From assembly GCA_034440635.1 (NCBI GenBank), contig JAOTON010002201.1, positions 402,993 through 466,992 on the forward strand: DNA of 64,000 nucleotides, in the 5' to 3' direction. Each line of letters starts with the position of its first letter. The first letter of the stretch is position 1. This document shows positions 1-9,780 of this stretch, piece by piece. This DNA comes from Lepas anatifera. Taxonomy: Eukaryota > Arthropoda > Thecostraca > Lepadidae. The position numbers and the translations under genes are program-made. The notes under the pieces are model-generated. The model worked only from the letters and a program-made list of their open reading frames with translations, made no database searches and was not told the origin of the DNA.

Positions 1-409
1 CCATTTGGTTACCCTGGCACCAAATTTTGTTGTTGGGGTCAAAATGCCTGCATCCTGGATGGTTAGGGGAGGGAAGTGAAACTAAGGGATGGGGTTTTCA
101 CTGTTTGGATGATCACGGAATAGCTCTGTCTTCTCCCCAAAAATTCGGTTAACACGCGCACTGGAAGGGGGCCTCAGAGGCCCCCCACCTGTTTTTTTCG
201 GGTTGGCCGGAGAACCGTTCATCGCCGGGAAATGGAACTCAGCCACATTTGAGACAAATGAATAAGACGTCGATTGGTGAAATAATTTTGAAAATCAGCC
301 AATAATTGTTTTCACTTATAGGCTTTCAAAGTCCGACTTGTATTCTGAGATCGCACTAATTCTGCGCCCGCAGTAGTTAACTGCGTTGCATGATGAATGG
401 TGACGTCAT
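1..409. other. Unassigned DNA
   Basis: Mixed-composition DNA with no long ORF, tRNA-like signal or recognisable transposon end. A CRE-type palindrome (TGACGTCA) begins at 401 and belongs with the next feature. Confidence 0.4.
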
Positions 410-870
410 AATGCAATATAATTGGGTTTTATGTAAAGGTCATCCTACATGAAAGTCAAGGTCAAAGGTCACAGATCAAGGTCATTGGCCCCAGTCAAAT
501 GGCATCGCCCATTATGACGTATATTATGGTATGATGTCATAATAAAGGTCACTCTGTGTCAAGGTCAGAGGTCATGGGTCAAGGTCAAGCACTTGTTCCC
601 TGCCCAACGGCGGCCATATTGGCAGTTGCATTGTATATTGAGGGAATATGCTACTTTGTGACGTCATAGGTCAATGACCTTGAATGACCTTCAGCCCCAA
701 ACTAGGAGGTCACCTAGTACGGGACCTTCTTTCCATACCTTAAGGCCGTTTTTAGTGTATGTGACTTGGTTCCGCAAAATCCCGGCGTTTCCCGGTAGGT
801 CTCCAGCACAGTCGATATTTGACCTTTATGACCTCGTTTGACCTTGAAGATATTGACCTGGCAAGGGTGG
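401..870. promoter_or_regulatory. Cluster of AGGTCA (nuclear-receptor-type) half-sites and CRE palindromes
   Basis: Seen directly: AGGTCA occurs repeatedly, including direct repeats spaced by one base at 459-471 and 562-574. The latter continues as GGGTCA (576-581) and AGGTCA (582-587). The reverse form TGACCT recurs at about 680-700 and 820-870. TGACGTCA palindromes lie at 401-408 and 659-666. DR1 repeats are the known binding arrangement for RXR heterodimers and HNF4-class receptors, and TGACGTCA is the CREB/ATF site. No gene start is visible next to it, so this may equally be a fragment of an interspersed repeat rich in these motifs. Function is inferred only from motif identity. Confidence 0.4.
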
Positions 871-1160
871 TAAGGGGGCACGTGACCCCCCGATTGACCC
901 TCGGCGTCCCCCGAAAGGTCATGGTACTCCCCCTGAAACTTCGCTTTACACTAGGTCTGCGAGGCAAAAAAATCACATTCTTACTCCCTACCCCCTCCCC
1001 CAGGATGCGAAAATCAGTGCCCGCGCGATAGGATTTGGTACCCCCTGGGCCGACAATGGCGCCCCTTGGGCCGACAATGGCACCCCCTGGGCCAAAAGTG
1101 GCGCCCCCTCGACAATGTGCCACCCCCATCGGCGATCCTGTATTCGCGCCTGTCCACGAC
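866..1160 (-). mobile_element. GC-rich MITE fragment of the dispersed 'cataggcggatcc' family
   Basis: The stretch has a chain of short GGCGCC/GGGGC blocks and the phrase 'gaccctcgg' after a 'gggggcacgtg' run. The same order recurs at 38,830-39,070 and, inverted, at 7690-7925 and 37,253-37,511, so it is a dispersed non-autonomous element in minus orientation. Its right edge ('cgatcctgtattcgcgcctg') resembles a decayed CTGGATCCGCCTATG terminus. No target duplication was found. The overlapping ORFs on both strands are repeat translations. Confidence 0.5.
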
Positions 1161-2098
1161 CCTCCCCATCCCCATCCATATGGGCAAAAACAGCGCTTCT
1201 AGTTCGAAGTTCCAAAATTGGTTACCAAAATAAAAGGGTAGCTCTAGCGGGAAAGGTGGAGGACTTATCACAAATTCTAGCGGAGTCTGGAGGATTTCAA
1301 TGCCAAATCCGGAGGATTCTGACAGTGGGCATCTGGCAGCACTGGTTTCATTCAAAATTTACGGAGGAGCCTTAAAGGGACATTGTCGCAAAAATTTTTA
1401 TTGGCTAGATCAAAAGGTTACAAAAAGTTGTTTCAGAAGTCATATTCTCATTTTTGCAAATTCAGGCTCAAAATGCCTCAAAATCGGCCTCAAAGTCAAC
1501 ATTTATAGACGACTTTACTGAGTCCTTATGGTAACGATAAAGTGACGTAGTCCCGGCTATAGCTATCAATCTATATATGAAAGAATGTCAAAAATTTCTT
1601 TTAAAGCAGTTCAGTAGCTAAAACCTATAACATCAAAAATTATTCTATAAAAATAAATTTCCAAAACGCTTTTAAAAGAGAAATATAGGACTTTAAAGAA
1701 ATACTATCAACCAATCAGAAGCCCAGTCCTTATAGGATCTGGTCACGTGGGCTTATCTTACATCAATGTGATGTCATTACGGCTCTCGCTGAGTTATCGA
1801 TATCTACCATTTCAAAGGCCGCGGCAAACACGGAGATATGAATACAAATTCTATAAGACTTCTTAGCGCTTCGGCCAGGCCCGATCACCTTAAAGATTAT
1901 AATTAATAATTGTTCGTTGTTGCATGATTGCATTGCAGCGACAATGATACAATAAAAAGATACGGGTAGCGCGATCCAGAAGAGTCTCTTTTGAGGCATA
2001 ACGAAAGTTTTTGGTGGTTTTACGGACGAGGAGATAGTCGCTGCTCCGGTCTCGTGATCAACATATTAATATCGGTATAACTAGGGCAGACGTCTCAC
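1161..2098. other. Unassigned A+T-rich DNA with an isolated TTAA-AGGGACATT end
   Basis: No convincing gene. At 1372 a TTAA followed by AGGGACATTGTCGC resembles the left end of the TTAA-flanked MITE at 60,868 (TTAA then AGGGAATG), but I found no matching right end, so this would be a solo or decayed copy. A 78-codon minus-strand ORF (1763-1999) has no recognisable domain. Confidence 0.3.
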
Positions 2099-2309
2099 CT
2101 TTGCCAGATAGAAACGTGGGGTTCATCCAGGGGGTGCGCTCCGGCCCTTCAGCATTGGCGGAAAGTGGCAGCCGTTTGGCGACCTCTGACGGCTGCGATG
2201 ACGTCAGGTCAACCATGCAACAGGACGGCTCCATGATAAGTGGGTGGGGATTGTGACTCGGGTGGGATTTTTGTGTGTTCTCTTGCACTATCTGTGGGAG
2301 TAGGGCCAT
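2099..2309 (-). CDS. Candidate first coding exon of an unidentified gene
   Basis: On the minus strand an ATG at 2309 opens a 70-codon reading frame (begins MALLPQIVQENTQK, ends PWMNPTFLSGK). It runs into AAAG|GTGAGACG, a strong metazoan 5' splice-donor consensus, with the last exon base at 2099 (phase 1). No signal peptide, membrane segment or known domain is visible. The donor region is nearly duplicated at 25,390-25,430 on the plus strand, so the sequence is either part of a duplicated gene or a repeat that carries a splice donor. The downstream exon would lie left of 2098; I could not identify it. The opposite strand is also open over this stretch, so coding is not proven. Confidence 0.3.
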
Positions 2310-4338
2310 GAAACTTAGTTTTTCTGGTAGAGAAATGACTGTAAAATTATTTCAGTCACAAATATTTGGGATTTTCTACGTTGTTTTATAGTAATTATGT
2401 GTTGAATGGAGCATTATGAATCTGGCGCAGGAATATTTATCACCTGGCATAAAGGAGAATTGCACACAAGGTAATAGAGTAAATGGCACCTATTTATGCA
2501 CTATTAGCTTCTACACCTTAGGTTATAGAGCGAATTGCACCTACTTATTTCTGTTTATGGGTTAGCAATGTTTCTTGTAGTCTGGCAGACTGTTTTCTCT
2601 CCATGTAGAATGATGTGTTTTATGCAGTCCCTATTGTTCCTTTTTGTTGTCCCTTAAAACCATTTGTATGATTTGTCCTACATTTGTAATCGACTTTCAT
2701 TTGCTGCTGGACCCAGTTCCCATGCACAATGGACCAACCTGGCTAGAGCTGAGAATCAGGATGCAACAACTGTGGTTATCACCACACTGGCTTGTATATG
2801 ATTAGGTTCAATGGATATGGATAGAGCTCTGACATTGACATATAGAATAGTCTTTTATCTCTTTTTTTGGCTACATCTCTAGTGCCCCATTGATACGTCC
2901 TTTCACTCCCCTTCACTGAAATGTACAATTTTTCTTAGAAACAATGGCTTATTATGTGTACAAGCCTGTTTCTTCTTTGTATTTAATACTAGTTTTTTTA
3001 AGGAATGTTGTGTAATGAAAAGTTTTTTTAAGGTTTGGTATAATTTTTTAATAAAGCAAGCTTTACTCTCAGCAGACTACTCTCATTTCCATTTGCAGGG
3101 TACGGAAAATATTCAACGTCACACTGCTATGTGCTGCCAGACCTGGCTGGATATGGATAAATGACAATCAGATTGAAACTTTGGTTTCCATTTCCTAACG
3201 TTTTATCCATATTGTAAATGCATCCAGATCAATCATGTAATCCTGATCAGCATTGTGCATGGGAACAGGGTCTTTGTATGTAAATCCAGAGTCTTGTTCC
3301 TGCTGAGCTAGGTGTCAGTGTCAGCGTCTGCGGACCAAGGGGCCTGATGATGCCCAGTTGCTGGATGATTTGTCATAGCTTGTGTCCGCTGGTGATGTAA
3401 TGTTGATTCCGTTTTTATTGTTTTTACTTTTAACCCTAGTGTGATGAGAGCGTAATAAACATGTGATGGCTTCAAATCTATGCAACTGGGCAGGGAGTAT
3501 GAACTGAGCTCAACTATGAAGTCCTTAGGGAGCAGGCACTCTATGGGTGTGCACTAATTTTCTTGTTGTAAATAATGGCTATGCCTGTGTCACCCAAAAT
3601 ATTAACTTAATCATTCCTGGAGCACTTTCCAATTTCAGTCATACTGCTACTATTTGCAAATTAAAATTTTCTAACTCTATTTAGAAGGCTTCCAACTCTA
3701 ACTAAAGAAGGCTTTAGCTGAATGAATTTTTTATCATTATGCCATCCATATTTTAACTGAAAATAATAGAAATGCTATGAAAATCTTTTGTGATGAGGTG
3801 GTTCCAGTTTGGGCACTTAATTATTGAAAACAAGATATGAGTGGTTCTAGCTCAATCTCATTTATTTTTATTTTGGTCTTCAGGATATCTCTGAAGAGCC
3901 TTTGCAGTGGTTTTCATTAAATGTGCTTATGTGTTGTTTGTGCTTTGTTCTGCTCCATTTTGGCTTTCTCTGTTGAACTCGCTCAGAAGAAGTCATTCTA
4001 AGCTAATAAGTTGAAGAACATGAGTGACCGATCTGCCATTTAGTATTTTAATTGTATTTATTTGACATTCACTGAAGGTATTACTCGGAACTGCTCACTG
4101 AAATTATGCTCAGACAATTGAACAACACATATTATTTGAGTCATATTTTCATAACTGTCCATGTTAATAAATATGTATGCAAAATTCCAACATCCAAAAA
4201 CAATAATTCCAACATGCAAACAATTTTCATATGCACTCCTTACTATTCAGAACAACAGGTGATGAATTATGAGGCAGCTCAAATTCATCACCACTGCTCC
4301 AGTCTTCTCCTTACTGACGTTTCTCTTTCTCTCACCAG
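2310..4338. other. Unassigned A+T-rich DNA, intron-like or intergenic
   Basis: Low-GC sequence without long ORFs or transposon ends. It contains one short inverted repeat (2711-2731 against 3251-3271). If the plus-strand exon at 4339 is real, part of this stretch is its upstream intron: it ends in a pyrimidine tract ('tttctctttctctcaccag') that makes a good 3' splice site. Confidence 0.35.
2711..3271. repeat. Short inverted repeat, ~520-bp loop
   Basis: The 21-bp stretch at 2711-2731 (contains TTCCCATGCACAATG) is matched in reverse complement at 3251-3271 (CATTGTGCATGGGAA) with few mismatches. Flanking similarity is weak. It could be the remnant of a small foldback element; no target duplication was seen. 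Confidence 0.35.
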
Positions 4339-4509
4339 GTGCTAGGCTGCAGGGTAGGATATCGGGGTACCTGCGGGTACTGGGCCGGCACAGAGCTCGG
4401 TAACATTTACCTCTGCTCTCAGCTTTGTCCTCACTGTGACCATCAGCAGCAGATTGCTAAGAAAATGGAAGCTCTCCACGTTCGAACTAGAGATCTTCTG
4501 AGTGGCTAG
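4339..4509 (+). CDS. Candidate terminal exon, cysteine-rich C-terminus of an unidentified protein
   Basis: A polypyrimidine tract and CAG at 4322-4338 form a strong acceptor. The following frame stays open for 56 codons and stops at TAG (4507-4509). The peptide starts VLGCRVGYRGTCGYWAG, contains C-X3-C-X2-C (CSQLCPHC) and ends in a charged helix-like tail (KKMEALHVRTRDLLSG). The paired cysteines and a nearby histidine suggest a small metal-binding or disulfide-rich C-terminal module, but I do not recognise the family. Codon choice looks coding and the frame is free of repeat sequence. Upstream exons were not identified and no clear polyadenylation signal was found nearby. Confidence 0.4.
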   Translation: MLGCRVGYRGTCGYWAGTELGNIYLCSQLCPHCDHQQQIAKKMEALHVRTRDLLSG

Positions 4510-6409
4510 TTACAAGATTACAGCCGGACAGCTGTGCTCTCGCTACCGTGCCAAGATATTCTACTTGTGCTCGGCCGTGGCAAATTATGAAACGGACTGC
4601 ATCACTATCTTCTTAGCCGCCCAGTCAGCCACCGCAGCTTCGTGCAGCGCCGTTTAATGGTGATAGTATTCCAGTACTGCTTGTTCATGTAATGAACTTT
4701 CTCTACCTGCAATATTGTGGGTAATGCGTGAGACGACTCCCTGGATGGGGAATCCGCTGCTTTCCCGCTGTGCCATCCTGGTCGATGGCCACACTTTCGT
4801 CCGAATCGCAACACAGATAAGCTGAGGTGAGGAGTGCGTAGTGCCTGGTTGGTGTCGTTATCGTCGGTTCGACGCCGTTCGACTTTACCCTCAGTGTATG
4901 GACGCAAACTGAGTATGATGCTGATGTCTGCTCTGTCGCGAGTAAACTTCTCGTTCGTTGGGGAAGAAGAGGCGAGAGTTGTGACAAGACAATTTCCGGC
5001 ACCTTCTTGGACGACTGATGGCAACGCATCTCCTCAATTCTCTGAGCATCCAACAGTCTACGGTAAAGAATTTCGCCGTGCTGCAGTAACCTCCCTTCTC
5101 ATCCGACCTTTGTGTTATTTTCTCTCCCTCACGGTCAAACGTGGACGAAACTACAATGACCGCGAGGACAAAGTGTCCGCAAAAATTCAGGGTGTGCAAA
5201 GACACTTACGAAAATGTCGGGGAAAGTGCGCTGAACTCATGAGGGTGATGCAAAGTGATACTCTTCAATTTGTACATTGAACATGGAGCTGTGACGCTAA
5301 TCGTTCAGCTTGTCTGATACACTCGTAAGCGGTATTGTTACCTGCATGAAATTTTATCGCAGAAGTGTCATTTTTCCTGTCATATTTATTAAAGCAATAA
5401 TTGGGCGCGTAAAATACCAGTTCCTGCATAATTTCGCACAGGTGTGGACTGGTATGTCCTTGGGCACCTCAAGTGAAACCTGCAAGCGGTGTTAAAAATG
5501 TCCCTTAAGTCTGTGCTTCCATTTTCTAATGTCTTGAACTTCGTTCGGGGCAGTCCAATAGATTCGTGGGCCACATGCCTCATTATATATAGATTGCATG
5601 CCTCATTCTATACTTTCTGTTTAAATGTCGGGGTACCAACATGTTTCCAAATTTGGGCACATCAATCTTCGTAAAAAAACTTTTCCTTGCTGTAGTGATG
5701 TACCTTGAGACATAGCTGGTCATGTCGTAGCCGTTGCCGACGAATATTCACCGGACGCACTTATTGAATATATATCACTTGTTAAGTTAACAAATGACTA
5801 TTTTATGTGAGGTTCTTCTCACTGAAGCAGTATTGAACGGAAACCACGAAACGAAGTGGCGGAACACCGTCTCCGGCCGATGGTGCTATCTTTGACGAGA
5901 TCCTTAATGCAGTGGACGTCAGCGCCGAGTGGAGGCATGGGGGACAACGGTGCGCTGCGTCTCTTTAAACATCTGAAAACGCTAACTTGCATGAACAGAC
6001 CAGACTAAAAAATTATAATAAGAGCTTAATATATTTATTTCAACCAACAACTCATGCTTGAACAACAAACGAGCAATGTACCATGGGAAATGCTGCTCAT
6101 ACTTCACAGCCTACATTGTACGGACGACACTAGTAGGCTGAATGTGCTCTCTTCTTCAGTTTCGAAAACGTTCTTGCAGGCTTTGTTTTGCCAACTCGAA
6201 TGTCAGTTACGCATCGCCTCCTGAGCATGCCAGCAGCGAAGACTTCCTGTAAGAGCAAGTAGACATTAACGCTTATTCAGAGCGGCGGGTAGACATAACA
6301 GCAGACAATCGACATTCATTTAAATGTGTTTCGTTCTGAGTGGGCTTTAAAATAGGCGAAGAATCAGTAAATTTTGTATTTCCTGTCTGCCTACAAGAAT
6401 GAAACAGGC
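4510..6409. other. Mostly unassigned; one moderately long ORF
   Basis: After the candidate exon there is ordinary DNA that could include its 3' UTR. A 148-codon plus-strand ORF (4834-5280) is the longest non-repeat frame here, but overlapping minus-strand frames at 4605-5205 are similarly open. It has no recognisable domain, so I do not call it a gene. Nothing else is recognised up to 6409. Confidence 0.3.
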
Positions 6410-7345
6410 AAATTCCAAAAGTGTTGATAAGTTTTGAAGTGCTGCGGCGAGGAGCATGATGATGAGTTGTTAAGATGTTCCCTGGCCTCTCCCCTCGAAT
6501 CCGGAAATGTAAAAAAACACTGAAGATTATATATTCGGGCACAGCCCTTCATCAGAATCGTGGAGTAAATATCAAAAATTCTCGGTCCTAGTATAGCCAG
6601 ACCTCGAATTGAGCTTCACACAAAAATGCCTTTTAGAATGAATCGTTAAAAATAAGATTGGATGTCATGACCAAGATACCTTTACTTAAAGGTACGTTCA
6701 AGAGGGATTCCTCCACGCCCAAGTGACGTAACACGGGCGTGGAGGAATTCCTTCACCATTGAGCTATGTGTTAAACTGCTGCTAATGGCACTTCCCGCTT
6801 ACGAGTTTGTGAGAGTACAGGGTAATCAAATTTTGTCTCAAATGCAATAAATAAGCATTTTGTTTTCGATTTTGGGCCTTTTTTTGCAAAAATTTTGATA
6901 TTTAATCATTTAATTTTCCCATGTTATATGCTACAAGGTGTGACGTCACATCCGGTGGTCTGCGCTTGCTGTTGGAGGGGGCTGGTCGTGACAACAACCA
7001 TATTGGTACCTCTAACCTAAAAGTCGACAATACGACAGTCTTTTCTAATAATAGAAAAGACTGTCACAAATACTGCTCTAGGTTTGTCGTATTGTCGACT
7101 TTTAGGTTAGAGGTACCAATATGGTTGTTGTCACGACATCCAATCTTATTTTTAACGATTCATTCTAAAAGGCATTTTTGTGTGAAGCTCAATTCGAGGT
7201 CTGGCTATACTAGGACTGAGAATTTTTGATATTTACTCCACGATTCTGATGAAGGGCTGTGCCCGAATATATAATCTTCAGTGTTTTTTACATTTCCGGA
7301 TTCGAGGGGAGAGGCCAGGGAACATCTTAAAAATTCCAAAAGTGT
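6410..7345. repeat. Foldback element with nested palindromes, flanked by a 15-bp direct repeat
   Basis: An outer left arm (about 6467-6676) is repeated in reverse complement at about 7134-7330. Inside, a perfect 51-bp inverted repeat (6986-7036 and 7086-7136) surrounds a further 13-bp stem (7034-7046 and 7053-7065). The whole is bounded by the identical 15-mer AAATTCCAAAAGTGT at 6410-6424 and 7331-7345, which looks like a target-site duplication. The spacer 6677-6985 includes a 14-bp hairpin (ATTCCTCCACGCCC and its complement, about 6709-6750). The ORFs inside are mirror translations. A foldback transposon or a template-switch insertion would both fit. Confidence 0.7.
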
Positions 7346-7689
7346 AATAATTGACGTTGCTTAAATATGCAGAATTGCATTAAACTATCGAGAGAGGAAC
7401 AAACCCGGAGAAAACTGTTTCAGTCACATTAGACAAGACTATTTCCGGACCCCTGCAGAGATGATTATCGACCATCTAAGGTGATATTACCATTTCCATC
7501 CATACCATCTAAGCAAAGGCAGAAAAAGGATGGTTGAGTGAGGCTGTCGGTTGAAATAAGATTGAATCGTGCCACCAGCCATAGGCATGTTTCAGCGAAT
7601 TTATGCAAAGTTAAAGTAATGTAAAAATGATTTTTGCTAATACCTGCCTGATATTTGAGTAATTCATGAGAGCTGGCAGAGCTGGGTTC
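7346..7689. other. Unassigned DNA
   Basis: No ORF, repeat end or tRNA-like signal that I can support. Confidence 0.3.
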
Positions 7690-7925
7690 AGGATTGTCAA
7701 TTCAGGGCGCCATCCGGACCAGGGGCGCAGGTTTTGACCGGAAAAACCAATCGGGTGGGCGCCAACCTATCAGTGGGCACCCGGTTTTCGCATCGAAGGA
7801 ACGACATTTCAAAGGGGCACCATCAACCTTTCAGGTGGAAGGGGGCATCTACCTTTTTGGGGGGCGACGAGGGTCGATCGGTATGACACCTGCCCCCCAC
7901 CCACTGGATCCAAGTATGAGCGCTG
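7690..7925 (+). mobile_element. GC-rich MITE fragment
   Basis: It carries the family signature in plus orientation: 'gcgccatccgga', 'gttttcgcatc', 'gacatttca', 'gggtcgatcgg' and a terminal 'actggatccaagtatg'. The same order is present at 37,253-37,511. Left TIR absent or decayed; no target duplication found. The 79-codon ORF through it is not a gene. Confidence 0.5.
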
Positions 7926-8448
7926 ACCAATAGTTCAACAAGAAGCAAAGGCCAGCACAGAATCCCAGCTTTTGGGGAGGCTACACAAACCTCCGCACAT
8001 ATTTAAATTCTCGATGGATCTAGCACCAAATAAGGAAGCAGAAACACAAGAGGAAAGCCTATGTGAATGTTTTTCATGACATGGCTGGGCAAACTTATTA
8101 TAAATTACACAGAAACCATGCAAAACAACCATGGTCTGTGTTCATGTCTTTACACAGGAAATTAACTTTATTCACAGCTCTATTTTTTATATTGTTTAAC
8201 TTCCATGCCACCATTGCAGTTTTAGTTCATATTCCAGCTTGCCTGGAGTCTATAAGTAAGCAAAGGGACAAAATGTACATAAAACAAGAAAAAGCTGATC
8301 AACCAACAAACAACCTAAAGTTTTGTCCTAAAGAAAGCAGATAAAAGAGTTTAAAGGCAAAAGGCAATAACATGCTTCAACAGTATCCAAGGTTCAAGCC
8401 TCACTCAGTTTGGAATACTTCAAAGAATGCAGCATTAGCTTCATTACT
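7926..8448. other. Unassigned A+T-rich DNA
   Basis: A 93-codon plus ORF (8063-8344) has a hydrophobic patch (LFFILFNFHATIAVLV) but no start context or domain that supports a gene. Nothing else recognised. Confidence 0.25.
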
Positions 8449-9246
8449 ATCAGGGGCATTCCAGGACAAAACGACCAAAAATATTTCAATTTGACACCAC
8501 CATGTCTAGAAAAAATCTGAAACTTTGTCTCCGGGGTAGTTTTGGGCCAGAAACACGCCTGTGAGAATCTTAGCCCCCTCCGACCAACGGTGACCGAGTT
8601 ATAGCCCGAGGCATTTTCGGGAGGTCACGTTGTAGACTCATCTTTGATGCTTCATAACTCAACAACGCATCACCTGATTAACAAGTTTTGTATATCATTG
8701 AACTCGTCTTGAATTATAGTTTATTTTGAAAAAGAAAATGTTAAAATTTGAAAATTTTGGACTTTTAATTTGTTTGACCTTTTCATTTTTGACCTAGCTT
8801 GACCTTTCCCCAGTTGAAATTGCCCTTTTAGACACCTCAAAAATGTTTCTTCATAAAATATCTTTCGATAGCAAAAATAAAAAAATGCGTTCTTGCTATA
8901 AGTTCCGAATATTTAGCACCTAAGGTAGGTATGTACACGGTTTTTGACCATTGCGGTAGTACAGCCTTATGTTTAACGCCGCAAATATAGCGATTGCTTT
9001 TGTAATCGGTCGCTGGAAATCATACTCCATTGTCTTTACGAAATTTTAATCGTACAAGTATCCGAATTTATGACAATTAACACGCACCCACCCGAGGGGG
9101 TGGGCAACCGGCCTCCTCAGGTCTCTACAGGTAGTAAAAAAATACCTTCGCGCAGCGCCACCGTACTCCATCTACCTCTAACACAACATTTTGCGACTTC
9201 TGGAAAAATAATTTAGGTCAACTGGGAGGTGGTAGGTACCGTAAAT

Positions 9247-9450
9247 GCTGAAGGCCAGCAGGCAACTCAGTGGTGAGGGGGTGACCTGAGGTAGACGGTC
9301 GTCGTTATGCCTTGTGGGACTTCCAACTTTGTTTCCTTGATTAACACTTTATCGTGGGAGTTGCTCGTTTGGGTGGTGGGGTCAGGGTCTCCGTAAAAAG
9401 TCCCTTGATGACTCTAGTGAGACACCTTCTCCTAAAACTGCCTCCTTGCC
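9247..9450 (+). repeat. 5'-truncated tRNA-derived SINE (first half of a dimer)
   Basis: The segment from 'ggcaactcagtggtgag' through 'gtgggagttgctcgtt' to 'gactctagtgagac' matches the body of the next copy (9590-9765) in the same order, but lacks the tRNA-like head. It ends directly where the head of the second copy begins, giving a head-to-tail dimer. Confidence 0.6.
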
Positions 9451-9780
9451 GCCCCAGTAGCTCAGTTGGTAGAGCGTTGGGCTCCGGCCTGCGGCTCAGA
9501 AGCATGCAGTGGCAGTGCATGTCCAGGCTTGGGATCGGTTCCGCTGAGACGCTCCGGCGCTCAATAGCTTACCCGACGTACAGGTCGGCTGGCAACTGAC
9601 TGGTGAGAGGGTGACCTGAGCGGGGCGGCCGTCCCTGTGCTGTGTGGGACGTTAAACGTTGGCTTCTAAAATCAACCCTTCATTGTGGGAGTTGCTCGTT
9701 CGGATGGTGGGGTCGGGGTCTCCGTGACAAGTCCATTGATGACTTTAGTGAGACCCCGACTCCAACAATCGAACTGAGAA
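9451..9780 (+). repeat. tRNA-derived SINE, full-length copy
   Basis: The head GCCCCAGTAGCTCAGTTGG followed by TAGAGCG is a canonical RNA polymerase III A box within a tRNA-like 5' end. A weaker B-box-like stretch (GGATCGGTTCC) follows about 75 nt later. The body includes 'gtgggacgttaaac' and ends near 'gagaccccgactcc'. It would be mobilised by a LINE machinery; no clear poly(A) or target duplication is seen. It sits inside the long-TIR element. Confidence 0.6.

Noticed and set aside
4834..5280. 148-codon plus-strand ORF as a gene
   Set aside because: Overlapping minus-strand frames are equally open, with no domain or splice evidence.
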